NCBI GenBank assembly: GCA_002483465.1
Contig: DLHX01000008.1
Coordinates: forward strand, 350,892 to 414,891
Length of the DNA: 64,000 nucleotides
Direction: 5' to 3'
DNA from: Micavibrio sp. UBA7657
Lineage (GTDB): Bacteria; Pseudomonadota; Alphaproteobacteria; Micavibrionales; Micavibrionaceae
The notes under the pieces are model-generated. The model did not search any database. It was not told where the DNA came from and worked only from the letters and a program-made list of their open reading frames with translations. The stretch's first letter is position 1. Every line of letters starts with the position of its first letter. Below are positions 33,983 through 42,970 of the stretch, piece by piece. The position numbers and the translations under genes were made by a program.

Positions 33983-34573
33983 ATGAATATCACAGGCATT
34001 TTAAAAGACGCCAAAAACTTGGCAGAACAAGAATTTATCGCGGCAAACGAAAAGGGCTTGGACAAGAAAGAGGAAAACAGGCGCGCTTATACCTTCCTGG
34101 CCCGTCTTTTCACAGTCGCGGGCGGCGCAGCGCTTGGCACCGGTCTCACCGTTTGGAATGTCGTCGGCCAGATCAATGGCGAGTTTAACGCGCAGATAGA
34201 CAAAACCCGTATAACCATATCTGAACAAAATGGCTGGAACTATAAAGAAATGCCCAGTGGAAAATCTATTAGCACGGACGAGATTCCGGCATTCAATAAA
34301 TCAGCGCAGCTTACAAGCTTCGTTCAAGGCGAAATCGAAAAACACCAGACAAACATTACAGTTCATGATGCTGCAGTTGCAAGGGATGTTGCCATGGAAC
34401 TAAAATCTGAAAGAAAATCGGACGGTGGCAGCCCCGGATTTTTCACCGGCGCTTTTACTGCTATTTCTGTTATAATAGCTGGCATAAATTATTCCGTCGT
34501 AATCGCACCGACCCATATTCCTAAGGCTATACGCCGCCGATACGACAACACGCCTGAAGCAGACATGGCATAA
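33983..34573 (+). CDS. Hypothetical protein with two membrane segments
   Basis: The 196-residue product has a charged N-terminal helix (about 1-38) and membrane segments at about 41-63 and 152-175. The extracytoplasmic part between them is about 90 residues. GGGAGC lies upstream of the ATG. No family was recognised. The ankyrin-repeat gene follows after 11 bases, so the pair is probably one operon. Confidence 0.6.
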   Translation: MNITGILKDAKNLAEQEFIAANEKGLDKKEENRRAYTFLARLFTVAGGAALGTGLTVWNVVGQINGEFNAQIDKTRITISEQNGWNYKEMPSGKSISTDEIPAFNKSAQLTSFVQGEIEKHQTNITVHDAAVARDVAMELKSERKSDGGSPGFFTGAFTAISVIIAGINYSVVIAPTHIPKAIRRRYDNTPEADMA

Positions 34574-34584
34574 CCGAGATCATC

Positions 34585-35043
34585 ATGGACATGAAAATTA
34601 TCCGCATCTCCGACCCCGAAGAACTGACCAAGCCAGACCCCCTGCGCTCAATACTGAAAGAAGCGGCAGGCAATCCATGGAAAGACGAATATGCCCGGGA
34701 ATGGGATGCGCTGAGGAACGGAAATTTCTCGACCTACCAGGGTCTGAAAGACCGCGGCGCAAGTTTCAAATGGGTCGATCCGTGCGGCAGGCATCCGCTT
34801 CACGTCGCAGCGGAAGGCGGTAACGTCGCAATACTGGAAGACCTCGTAAACTCCGGTCACAATATCAATGTCATCAATGAGAAGAATGGCGAGACGCCCG
34901 TTCTTTACGCTGTTTCAGCGTTGAAAACTAAAGCTATCCGCTTTTTCAAAGACAGAGGCGCAGACCTGACGATAAAACCTCAGAACGCCGAAACTTTTGC
35001 AACGCGGATGCGCGCCAAGGGTTTGGATCTGGATCTTCTCTAA
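34585..35043 (+). CDS. Ankyrin-repeat protein
   Basis: The 152-residue protein contains at least two ankyrin repeats: GRHPLHVAAEGGNVAILEDL with SGHNINV (about 70-100), and GETPVLYAVSALKTKAIRFF with RGADLTI (about 101-135). Ankyrin repeats bind other proteins. No signal peptide is visible. It follows the two-span membrane protein and may bind it, which is inference. It overlaps the convergent thioesterase gene by four bases. Confidence 0.75.
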   Translation: MDMKIIRISDPEELTKPDPLRSILKEAAGNPWKDEYAREWDALRNGNFSTYQGLKDRGASFKWVDPCGRHPLHVAAEGGNVAILEDLVNSGHNINVINEKNGETPVLYAVSALKTKAIRFFKDRGADLTIKPQNAETFATRMRAKGLDLDLL

Positions 35044-35498
35044 AGCTTTATTTTTTCTTTCTGCGCCGACAGCGTCCCCTGATCGATAATTGCGACCGTC
35101 AGCCGTGAAATCGCGACGCGCTTGCCCGTGCCCTCTTCCACGATATTCGTCTGCCAGACTTGCGTGCGCTTCCCCACATGCAGCGGCGTGCAGGTGCCGA
35201 TCACGTGGCCCTTGGTCACCGCGCGGATATGATTGGCGTTGATCTCGATGCCGACGGCGCGGTATTTGTCCGGGTCGATGGTCATCCATGATGCGACGCT
35301 GCCTAGACTTTCCGCAAGAACGCAACTCGCGCCGCCATGCAAAATGCCGAACGGCTGCGTTGTGCGATTATCGACCGGCAAACGCCCTTTGAGGAAATCC
35401 GGCCCCACCTCGGTGAATTCAAAACCAAGATGCGCGGTCATGTTCGTGTTGCGGAAGCTTTTAAGATCGTCGAGCCTGTAATCCTTGAACCAGATCAC
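35040..35498 (-). CDS. PaaI-like hotdog-fold thioesterase
   Basis: Family members hydrolyse acyl-CoA thioesters in the cytoplasm. The 152-residue single hotdog domain has the active-site helix PFGILHGGASCVLAESLGS (about 68-86), with the HGG turn and the Glu on the helix, as in PaaI/YbdB-type enzymes. It starts within the last four bases of fabI, so it may be co-transcribed with it. The substrate is not predictable. Confidence 0.85.
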   Translation of the reverse strand: MIWFKDYRLDDLKSFRNTNMTAHLGFEFTEVGPDFLKGRLPVDNRTTQPFGILHGGASCVLAESLGSVASWMTIDPDKYRAVGIEINANHIRAVTKGHVIGTCTPLHVGKRTQVWQTNIVEEGTGKRVAISRLTVAIIDQGTLSAQKEKIKL

Positions 35499-36346
35499 GC
35501 GGCGGCATCTTTCTTCGGCGCGATGCCGTTGAGCAATTCAGCCGTCTGCGCGGCGGAATCGACATTCACCATGCCGACCGTGTGATAACCGGAATCGACA
35601 TGCAGCACTTCACCCGTTACGCCGGAACCGAGATCCGAGAGCAGGAACAGGCCCGAGCGGCCCACATCCTCAATCGTCACGTTGCGGCGGAGCGGTGAAT
35701 TAAGCTCGTTCCATTTCAGGATGTAACGGAAATCGCCGATGCCGGATGCGGCCAGCGTCTTGATCGGTCCCGCCGAAATCGCATTGACGCGGATATTTTG
35801 CGGACCCAGATCGGTGGCGAGATAACGCACGCTCGCCTCCAGCGCCGCTTTCGCCACGCCCATCACATTATAATGCGGCATCACGCGCTCGGACCCGTAA
35901 TAGGTCAGCGTCACAAGCGAGCCGCCGTTTTTCATCAAAGGCGCCGCGCGCTGCGCAACAGCGGTAAATGAATAAACCGAGATATCCATCGTGCGCTGGA
36001 AATTCGCGCGCGTGGTGTTCAGGTACAAACCGTCCAACTCGTTCTTGTCCGAGAATGCAATCGCATGAACAACAAAATCCAGCGAACCCCATTTTTGCTC
36101 GATGGCTTTGAACGTGCGGTCGATGCTGGCTTCATCCGTGACATCGCACGCCTCGACGATGGGCGACTTGACGCTCTCGGCCAGCGGCCTCACGCGCTTT
36201 TCCAGCGCATCGCCCTGATAGGTAAAGGCCAGTTCGGCACCGCTGGCAGCCGCCATTTCGGCGATTCCCCAGGCGATGGAACGGTCGTTCGCGACCCCCA
36301 TAATCAGGCCGCGCTTACCCTTGAGAAACTGGTTGTTGTTATCCAT
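35495..36346 (-). CDS. fabI: Enoyl-[acyl-carrier-protein] reductase (NADH), FabI type
   Basis: FabI reduces enoyl-ACP in the last step of each fatty-acid elongation cycle. The ATG at 36346 yields 283 residues beginning MDNNNQFLKGKRGLIMGVANDRS, the standard FabI start with its glycine-rich NAD site. The catalytic Tyr and Lys are in HYNVMGVAKAALE, and SYSF lies in the usual place. It overlaps the thioesterase gene by four bases. Confidence 0.95.
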   Translation of the reverse strand: MDNNNQFLKGKRGLIMGVANDRSIAWGIAEMAAASGAELAFTYQGDALEKRVRPLAESVKSPIVEACDVTDEASIDRTFKAIEQKWGSLDFVVHAIAFSDKNELDGLYLNTTRANFQRTMDISVYSFTAVAQRAAPLMKNGGSLVTLTYYGSERVMPHYNVMGVAKAALEASVRYLATDLGPQNIRVNAISAGPIKTLAASGIGDFRYILKWNELNSPLRRNVTIEDVGRSGLFLLSDLGSGVTGEVLHVDSGYHTVGMVNVDSAAQTAELLNGIAPKKDAAA

Positions 36347-36426
36347 GACATAAAACCCTAAAAACCTGAGTATCCTACACATTTCAGGGGCTTCGTCCAG
36401 TCTCTATACATGCTAAACTGACCGCC

Positions 36427-37746
36427 ATGGGTCTCGAAACCGCCGCCGTCGATCATGCCTGCAACGTCGTCCGCAGGGAAATTCAGGAAGAATTTCCTCA
36501 GCTGACACTGCTCTATATCGTCCACCAGGACGGCCAGCGCACCAAAGCCCTCGAAGCGCGGCGCTCCGAACTGCTCGAACACCCGGCGGGCGAGGCTTTT
36601 CTCCCCTATCTCCAGAAACAGGCCGAAAAGAACGGCTCCGAATTTTCCGGAATATGCATCGGGCGCGAAAAGAAGCTCCTGAAGCTCATGGCCAGGGATA
36701 AAATCCTCGCCTGTTTCTTTGTGAACGCGGAATTGCTGGAAAGCACCGACGAAGCGCGGCGTCATGCCCTCTTTCTCGCCTGGCAGGCAATTTCCCTCGT
36801 CGAGGATTACGAAGAGGAAAAAAAAGACGACTTCCAGGAATCCGGCGGCGTTGTCATTCCCAAAGCCGACAAAGTACTCCGCACCTGGAAATACATGCTG
36901 GGCGAAGCCTTTTCAGTCCTGATGCTCGAGATGGAAAAAAAGCGCGATTCAATCGGTGCGCTTGGTCGCGCGCGTAGCACCATGGTACTGACGGCGAAGC
37001 CGGGAGCAAAGCCCGAGCATTACGCCTTCCCGCTTATCTATGACGCCACGCGTCTTCTTTATCATGAAATGGCGAAAGCACCCGGGGCCGAGCAACATGT
37101 CCGCCACGCGCTGCACCTGACAAAAGAAATCGGCGAAACATTCGACCGCACTGCCGTCCGCCAGTGGTGGCTCTTCAGCCGCACCGCGCAGGAAATGGCA
37201 TGGCTCGGCGCCGACAACAAAAGCATCCTCGGCGCAGCGGTTTACAGCAGCGAAGATCCCTATATCCGCGCAACCGCCTATCTCGTCGCCGAGGCGCTGA
37301 ACATCCAGACACTTCTGCCTGCGCCCGTTGGTTCCTACAATCCCTTCGCCGAACCCGAGACGAATGAGCGCCATCACATGAAAGCCTGCGAGGAAGCGTT
37401 CCGCTCGACCATCGGCCGCGCCAACCAGAACAACAGCTCGCTGCCCTTCGTCGAGGAAGCGCAGAAACACAACCGCCGCCTGATGAGCGGCAACCCGATC
37501 GGCTGGTGCGCATGGCCGCTCATGTGCGCGGAAGTTGCCTGCCGTACTTCACCGACTGAAGCTAAAATTGTTTTCGACAAGGCCCTCACTGAAACGCCAT
37601 GGATCAAAGTTCAGGACATCGTGCGCATGATTATCCTGCTCCGCCGCGAGGGCGCAGACGTCACGTCCGAATTACTCACGGAAAAACTTCAGGAAGTCGA
37701 TGACCTGAAATTCCTGTCACCCTGCTTCAGCGCGCGCTCAGCATAA
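36427..37746 (+). CDS. Hypothetical protein, 439 residues
   Basis: No family was recognised. It is a soluble protein, largely helical, with an acidic stretch EEEKKDD near residue 137. No signal peptide, membrane segment or catalytic signature is visible. Base composition matches the GC-rich neighbours, so it is probably a resident gene. It is divergent from fabI with an 80-base gap. Confidence 0.65.
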   Translation: MGLETAAVDHACNVVRREIQEEFPQLTLLYIVHQDGQRTKALEARRSELLEHPAGEAFLPYLQKQAEKNGSEFSGICIGREKKLLKLMARDKILACFFVNAELLESTDEARRHALFLAWQAISLVEDYEEEKKDDFQESGGVVIPKADKVLRTWKYMLGEAFSVLMLEMEKKRDSIGALGRARSTMVLTAKPGAKPEHYAFPLIYDATRLLYHEMAKAPGAEQHVRHALHLTKEIGETFDRTAVRQWWLFSRTAQEMAWLGADNKSILGAAVYSSEDPYIRATAYLVAEALNIQTLLPAPVGSYNPFAEPETNERHHMKACEEAFRSTIGRANQNNSSLPFVEEAQKHNRRLMSGNPIGWCAWPLMCAEVACRTSPTEAKIVFDKALTETPWIKVQDIVRMIILLRREGADVTSELLTEKLQEVDDLKFLSPCFSARSA

Positions 37747-37777
37747 GCTAATATTCTTGCCTTCCCCGCTCCATTTT

Positions 37778-37891
37778 GTCTTCCCCGCGAAGGCGGGGAT
37801 CCGGCCATAAATAAAGTGCGGCGCTTTCGCGCCGCACCTCAATTCCAGGTCCCCGTTCACGCTCGCCTATCGGCTCGCTGCCGGGGATGAC
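37778..37891. repeat. Three hairpins between the 439-residue gene and the 17-kDa-like gene
   Basis: The first is a GTCTTCCCCGC-GAA-GGCGGGGAT repeat half (37778-37802). The second is a perfect hairpin GTGCGGCGC-TTTC-GCGCCGCAC (37816-37837). The third is a degenerate pair (about 37849-37891) ending GGGGATGACA. With convergent genes on both sides, the middle hairpin may act as a terminator in either direction. Confidence 0.7.
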
Positions 37892-37900
37892 AAATGTCAA

Positions 37901-38386
37901 TTAACCGTTGACGATTTCCCAGCTGCCGTCAGGCTGCTGGCAAGCCGTGCCGTAACCTTTTTCCGAGCGACCGCCGACCACGATGGTCTGCTGGTACTCA
38001 CGGCAGTAACGGCCTGATGAGCTGTAACCGTCGCGGGTCGGCGTATAGGTACCGTGGTTGCCGCTTTGCGGGTTATTCCACGAGATACTTTCACCGACAG
38101 GTGCACTGTAAGCCCTCGACTGTGCCTGTGCCGCATAGCTGCGGTCGGCGTTATCGAGCGAAGCCCCAACTTCAGAGCCGACAAGCGCGCCGAGCAGAAC
38201 GCCAGCGCCGGTCGCCCAGAGACGACCAGAGCCGCCGCCAACCTGCGAGCCAAGCAGACCGCCGGCAACAGCGCCAAGGCCCGTACCGACAACCTGTTTA
38301 TTTCCAGCTCCGCGCATCGTATTGGTGCAGCCAACCATGGCAAGCGCCGCTACGGTCATGACTGTCAGAGCAAAACTATTCTTCAT
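37901..38386 (-). CDS. Glycine-zipper lipoprotein, 17-kDa surface antigen family
   Basis: The 161-residue outer-membrane lipoprotein has the lipobox MVGC near residue 20. A glycine-zipper 2TM-like segment follows (GTGLGAVAGGLLGSQVGGGSG, interrupted, then LLGALVGSEVG; about 34-76). The C-terminal domain ends with CREYQQTIVVGGRSEKGYGTAC, typical of the Rickettsia 17-kDa antigen family. It probably helps outer-membrane organisation; the exact role is unknown. Confidence 0.85.
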   Translation of the reverse strand: MKNSFALTVMTVAALAMVGCTNTMRGAGNKQVVGTGLGAVAGGLLGSQVGGGSGRLWATGAGVLLGALVGSEVGASLDNADRSYAAQAQSRAYSAPVGESISWNNPQSGNHGTYTPTRDGYSSSGRYCREYQQTIVVGGRSEKGYGTACQQPDGSWEIVNG

Positions 38387-38483
38387 AAATAAGCCTTTCT
38401 TTATTGCGATTTTGGTCCCACACCATATATCTAAACAATTCGTGTGTACATGTTATACGCTTGAGATAGGAATTCCTCCCGCT

Positions 38484-39086
38484 ATGGTCGATAATATTTT
38501 TAAAGAATATGGAAACAACCCGGCGATCCTCTTTCATAAGTGGCATGCCGAGGCTGAGAAATCCGAAATAAACGACCCTAACGCCATGGCCCTGGCGACT
38601 GTGGATAAGGAGGGTCGTCCCGAGGTTCGCATGGTCCTGCTTAAAGTCGTGGACGAAAGCGGCTTCACGTTTTTCACCAACCTCGAAAGCGCGAAAGCCG
38701 AAGCGCTCCAGACGCACCCCTACGCAGCCCTTAATTTTCACTGGAAAAGCCTCGAGAAACAGATCCGCATCTCTGGTCCTGTCGTAAAAACAACCGATGA
38801 GGAAAATGACAAATATTTCGCCAGCCGCAGCCGCGCCAGCCGCCTCGGCGCATGGGCTTCAAGCCAGAGCAGGCCGTGCGAGGATTACAGCACCTTCGAA
38901 AAACTCGTGGCCAAGGCTGAAAAGAAATTCGCAGGCCAGGAAGTTCCCCGCCCGCAGCATTGGGGCGGTTTCCGCGTTATGCCCGAACGCATGGAATTCT
39001 GGCTCGGCCACCCCGACCGGCTCCATAAAAGATTTGTTTACACAAAACAGGATAAGGATTGGACAGCGCACTGGCTGTTCCCGTGA
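38484..39086 (+). CDS. pdxH: Pyridoxamine 5'-phosphate oxidase
   Basis: PdxH uses FMN to oxidise pyridoxine or pyridoxamine 5'-phosphate to pyridoxal 5'-phosphate. The ATG at 38484 gives 200 residues. Family signatures are MALATVDKEGRPEVRMVLLK (the N-terminal strand pair), SRAS-LGAWAS-QS, and the C-terminal WGGFRV-PE-MEFW. PLP made here serves HemA among others. Confidence 0.95.
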   Translation: MVDNIFKEYGNNPAILFHKWHAEAEKSEINDPNAMALATVDKEGRPEVRMVLLKVVDESGFTFFTNLESAKAEALQTHPYAALNFHWKSLEKQIRISGPVVKTTDEENDKYFASRSRASRLGAWASSQSRPCEDYSTFEKLVAKAEKKFAGQEVPRPQHWGGFRVMPERMEFWLGHPDRLHKRFVYTKQDKDWTAHWLFP

Positions 39087-39101
39087 GAAACTTTAATTTA
39101 T

Positions 39102-39140
39102 CGTCATCCCGAGCGAAGCATCGCGAAGCCGAGGGATCTT
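39102..39140. repeat. Left half of palindrome enclosing GIY-YIG copy 2
   Basis: It starts CGTCATCCCGAGCG and ends GAGGGATCTT. Both ends are matched as perfect inverted repeats by the right half at 39434-39462. Confidence 0.9.
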
Positions 39141-39144
39141 GGGC

Positions 39145-39486
39145 ATGAAACAGTTTGCGATATACTTTATGACGAATTGGACCAACAAAATTTTATACGT
39201 TGGGGTAACGAGCAATCTTGAACAACGAGTATGGCGACATAAAAGTAAAATTATTGAAGGGTTTACTAAAAAATATAATACCGACAAGCTTGTTTACTTT
39301 GAGCAATACGAAGATTCGGAAAATGCTATTAAAAGAGAAAAACAGATAAAAAACTGGAGCCGCAAGAAAAAGGATATTCTTGTAAACCAGATGAACCCTG
39401 ACTGGAAAGACTTGTCACAAAAATGGTATAGCGAAGATCCCTCGACTTCGCTCGGGATGACGGAAATAAAATTTAAAGGAATATAA
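39145..39486 (+). CDS. GIY-YIG nuclease family protein (copy 2)
   Basis: The 113-residue product is a single GIY-YIG domain. IYFM (6-9) and YVGVTSN form the core; R and H follow in QRVWRHK, and Glu lies in ENAIKREKQ. It is a clear paralogue of copy 1 at 5343. Residues from about 96 (WYSEDPSTSLGMTE) are encoded by the right half of the palindromic repeat. The gene is very AT-rich beside pdxH and htpG. Its stop codon is directly followed by the htpG ATG. Confidence 0.85.
   Translation: MKQFAIYFMTNWTNKILYVGVTSNLEQRVWRHKSKIIEGFTKKYNTDKLVYFEQYEDSENAIKREKQIKNWSRKKKDILVNQMNPDWKDLSQKWYSEDPSTSLGMTEIKFKGI
39434..39462. repeat. Right half of palindrome enclosing GIY-YIG copy 2
   Basis: AAGATCCCTC (39434-39443) and CGCTCGGGATGACG (39449-39462) are exact reverse complements of GAGGGATCTT and CGTCATCCCGAGCG in the left half. 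It is translated within the nuclease C-terminus. Confidence 0.9.
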
Positions 39487-41361
39487 ATGACAACCGATAC
39501 AATGAATTTCAGTGCCGACGTTTCCCGCCTCCTCGATATCGTGGCGAACGCGCTTTATACGAACCACGACGTTTTCCTGCGCGAGCTGATCTCGAATGCG
39601 GCGGACGCCTGCGACCGCCTGCGCTATGACGCCATCCAGAACCCGGAGCTGACAAAAGACAACCCCTCCTTCCGCATCCATGTGTACAAGGACACCACGA
39701 CCCGCACGCTCGTACTCGTCGATAACGGCATCGGCATGAACAAGGGCGAACTCATCGACCATCTCGGCACCATCGCCAAATCCGGCACCGCCGCGCTCAT
39801 GGAAAAAATGAAAGCCGCACCCCCGCAAGGCGATTCACTGAAACTCATCGGCCAGTTCGGCGTCGGTTTCTACGCCAGCTACATGGTCGCCACGAAAGTC
39901 ACAGTCGTCAGCCGCAAGGCCGGCCAAAGCGAAACCTGGGCGTGGGTTTCCGATGGCCGCACCGGCTTCGACGTCCGCGAAGCAACGCAGGATGAAATCA
40001 AAAAACTCGACGGCACGCGCGGCACGGCTGTCATCCTCAATATCAAAGACGAAGCCGCCGAATTCCTGATCGATGATAAAATAAAACAAACCGCGCTCCA
40101 TTATTCCGATCATATCGACGTGCCGATTTTCCTGGGCGAACCCGGCACCGCCAACATGGAAAAACCGCTGAACAAGGCCTCTGCCCTCTGGACGCGCCCC
40201 AAAGCCGACATCACGCCGGAGCAGTACAACGAATTCTACCGCCACATTTCACACGGCTTTGACGAACCGCTGATGATCTCGCACTGGCACGCAGAAGGAA
40301 AAATCGAATATACCGGCCTGCTCTTTATCCCTACTCTGCGCCCATGGGATCTATTCGATCCCTCGCGCCGCAGCTTCGTCAATCTCTACGTGCGCCGCGT
40401 CTTCATCACCGACAGTCTGGAAACACTGATGTTCCCGTGGCTGCGTTTCGTGCGCGGCGTCATCGACAGTCAGGACCTGCCGCTGAACATCAGCCGCGAA
40501 AGCCTGCAGTACAATCCGCTGTTGCCGAAAATTCGCTCCGGCGTCGCCAAGAAAATTCTCAGTGATCTCGACAAGATTTCACGCGATGACGAACATGCTT
40601 TCATCGCCTTCTGGGGCCAGTTCGGCGCGGTCATCAAGGAAGGCCTCTATGATGCCGCCGAGCACCGCGAAGACATCTTCAAAATCTGCCGCTTCTATTC
40701 CACGCTGAATGACGGTGAAAAATTCATCAGTCTTGATGATTACGTTGGCCGCATGAAGGAAGGCCAGGAGGAAATCTATTACATCAGCGGAGAGAAAATC
40801 GACACCCTGATCTCTTCACCGCAGATCGAGGGCTTCCGCGCGCGCGGAATCGAGGTTCTTTATCTCACCGACACCATCGATGATTTCTGGTTGCAGAACG
40901 CTTCCGAATTTAAAGGCAAGAAATTCAAATCCGTCACCAAGGGCGACATCAATCTCGGCGAAACCGACAAAGACAAAAAAGAAAAACCGCCAAAAGAATC
41001 CGCCGACCTGATCAAACAGCTGAAAGAAGTCCTGAAGGACGACGTTTCCGATGTCCGCATCTCAAAACGCCTGACGGAATCTCCCGTCTGCCTCGTCGCG
41101 CAGGAACGCGGCGTCGACATGCACATGGAACGCGTGCTGAAAATTCACCAGAAATACGCGGGCAATTCGAAACCTGTCCTTGAGATCAACATCAAACACC
41201 CGTTGATCGAAAAACTCGGTACCAAAACCGGCAACACCGAATTATTCACCGATGCCGCGCATCTCCTGCTCGACCAGGCACGCATTGTTCAGGGCGAACC
41301 GGTGAATGACGCGGGCGCGTTCGCGCGGCGCCTGAGCGCCTTCATGGCCAGCGGCCTTTAA
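39487..41361 (+). CDS. htpG: Chaperone protein HtpG (Hsp90)
   Basis: HtpG is the bacterial Hsp90, an ATP-driven dimeric chaperone. The 624 residues show the GHKL ATPase N-terminal domain with ELISNAADACDRLR, DNGIGM and GQFGVGFYASYMV. The middle domain contains the catalytic Arg region around NISRESLQ, and the C-terminal dimerisation domain follows. It starts one base after the GIY-YIG stop. That gene insertion may have separated it from its original promoter, so expression may depend on the repeat or the nuclease gene. Confidence 0.97.
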   Translation: MTTDTMNFSADVSRLLDIVANALYTNHDVFLRELISNAADACDRLRYDAIQNPELTKDNPSFRIHVYKDTTTRTLVLVDNGIGMNKGELIDHLGTIAKSGTAALMEKMKAAPPQGDSLKLIGQFGVGFYASYMVATKVTVVSRKAGQSETWAWVSDGRTGFDVREATQDEIKKLDGTRGTAVILNIKDEAAEFLIDDKIKQTALHYSDHIDVPIFLGEPGTANMEKPLNKASALWTRPKADITPEQYNEFYRHISHGFDEPLMISHWHAEGKIEYTGLLFIPTLRPWDLFDPSRRSFVNLYVRRVFITDSLETLMFPWLRFVRGVIDSQDLPLNISRESLQYNPLLPKIRSGVAKKILSDLDKISRDDEHAFIAFWGQFGAVIKEGLYDAAEHREDIFKICRFYSTLNDGEKFISLDDYVGRMKEGQEEIYYISGEKIDTLISSPQIEGFRARGIEVLYLTDTIDDFWLQNASEFKGKKFKSVTKGDINLGETDKDKKEKPPKESADLIKQLKEVLKDDVSDVRISKRLTESPVCLVAQERGVDMHMERVLKIHQKYAGNSKPVLEINIKHPLIEKLGTKTGNTELFTDAAHLLLDQARIVQGEPVNDAGAFARRLSAFMASGL

Positions 41362-41369
41362 AGCGGAAA

Positions 41370-42374
41370 TTAATCGTTACAGCTCAGGTTGTTGTAGTCG
41401 TACCAGCAATTGATGCCGGGACACACCGCGTCCTGCCGCAATGCGCCGTCAAACATGATGGCAACGCCGGTACGCACAGGCGGAACGCTGGCGCAGGATG
41501 GCGCATAAAACGTATCCCTAACCCATTCAATCACCCTGTCAACACCGGGACCTGTCGCCGGCCAGTCCACGGGCAGCGGATTACCCACCTCCAGTGCATT
41601 GGCCCAGTTACCCCGGCAACCTTCGCAGCCTCGCCTGTCGCCGCAGACATGCTGGTCGTACGTAAGCCAGTTGTCCTTGTTTATGTTCGAGCATTTCGCT
41701 TCCTGCCAGATTTCCGCCATGCTGCCGCAAATCACCGTCGGCGGCATTGGCAGCGGAGTAGCAGGCCGGTGCATCACAAAGTTTTCCCTCCAGTACGGCC
41801 GCAGCGACCAGCGAACCAGCATGGTGACGGCGCGGTCAAGATAGACATCATCCATGAGAGGGCCGGGCGGATTGGGTCCGGGCTCGGGCAAAATCAACGG
41901 CTGGAAAATATCAATCGGCATTTGCAGCACGATCACAAGCGGATTGATAGGGTTCGGGATCAGCGCGCCGGTAAGCCACGGAATAGGGGCGCAGGTCGGT
42001 CCGAAACAAAGCGGCGGCATGCGGAATAATGTTCCATGCGCCGCGCCGGTGCTCACAAACCGGAATGCCCCGTCGCTGAACAACACGTTGTCCCTCTCGG
42101 GCATTTCGCGCATGTGATGATCGAAACAGGACATATAAAGAATGCTGTCCCTGAAAGTAATATCCTTACTCAGATGGATGAGCGTCTGGGCGGTTTCAAA
42201 CTGGCGCTTGCCACCCATCCATGAATGCGCCTGATGCACATCGTAAACGTCAGGATCGCAGGTAGGCGAAATCGGCTGGGCGCGCACATCGCCGCCCCAT
42301 GCCAGGACAAGCATAAAAATCGTCAAAAAAACCTTTATTTTCAAGACAAACCGCCCGGGCCCCGAATAATTCAT
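41370..42374 (-). CDS. Cys-rich secreted hypothetical protein
   Basis: The 334-residue product has a hydrophobic segment (about 13-30) and a likely signal peptidase site after VRAQ near residue 33, so it should be exported. About thirteen Cys residues in the mature part, including CGDRRGCEGC, point to disulfides. A Pro-rich stretch (PEPGPNPPGP, near 160-170) lies in the middle. No enzyme family was recognised. A conjugation-like or surface role is possible but unsupported. Confidence 0.7.
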   Translation of the reverse strand: MNYSGPGRFVLKIKVFLTIFMLVLAWGGDVRAQPISPTCDPDVYDVHQAHSWMGGKRQFETAQTLIHLSKDITFRDSILYMSCFDHHMREMPERDNVLFSDGAFRFVSTGAAHGTLFRMPPLCFGPTCAPIPWLTGALIPNPINPLVIVLQMPIDIFQPLILPEPGPNPPGPLMDDVYLDRAVTMLVRWSLRPYWRENFVMHRPATPLPMPPTVICGSMAEIWQEAKCSNINKDNWLTYDQHVCGDRRGCEGCRGNWANALEVGNPLPVDWPATGPGVDRVIEWVRDTFYAPSCASVPPVRTGVAIMFDGALRQDAVCPGINCWYDYNNLSCND

Positions 42375-42423
42375 GTCGCTTTATAAGTTTATCACAGGAC
42401 AGGAAGACGTGACCAGCTTGTCC

Positions 42424-42885
42424 TTAAAGCATTCCCTGGTAATGGCGGCGAGCCATTTCCTCGATTTCATCGTCGGGAAAGTCGAAATGACGGCCCAGTT
42501 CCTCGATCATCACCTGCCTGAGCAGGCCGAGCAGGTCGTCACAGGATTCGCACCACATATCGAGCAACGGGCGGCGATAGATGACCAGGACGTCATCGTC
42601 ATTGGCAGTCTTCTTCTCGACACCGGGAGAAATTTCCTTTCCGCTCTTATATTGCGCCAGCAGATCATACGGATTCTCGAGATCCAGCTCTTCCACCGTC
42701 GTCTCGTCAGGAAAATCCTCGACGCGGATCGCAAGGCCCTCGCAATGCTCCAGCAATTCTTCCGGCAGGTGCTCGATCATCGCCCCGGCAATGGACTCGA
42801 TCTCATCGGTGCCCGGCGGCACCGAATGATTCATGATGATCCGTTGTTGTTGTGCTCCCATGACGCTAGCCATTTGCATTCCCAC
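42424..42885 (-). CDS. Zincin-like (PF06262) protein lacking the HExxH motif
   Basis: The 153-residue protein matches the small acidic zincin family, with RVEDFPDE near 54-61, the DLENPYDLL block and VIYRRPLLD. The family active site normally reads HE-IGH-HFG. Here the aligned segment is E128-E129-L-G-R132-H-F, so both zinc-binding His of HExxH are lost, and it is probably not an active peptidase. The ATG at 42885 is given; MNHSVPPG at 42834 is a likelier start by family comparison. Confidence 0.7.
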   Translation of the reverse strand: MGMQMASVMGAQQQRIIMNHSVPPGTDEIESIAGAMIEHLPEELLEHCEGLAIRVEDFPDETTVEELDLENPYDLLAQYKSGKEISPGVEKKTANDDDVLVIYRRPLLDMWCESCDDLLGLLRQVMIEELGRHFDFPDDEIEEMARRHYQGML

Positions 42886-42970
42886 CGCGGATTTTTATCC
42901 GCCAAGCCTTTTTTTGATTCTGTATATAAGCGTACGACGATTTACAGGGGGGCACAATGCTGTAAAGCCT

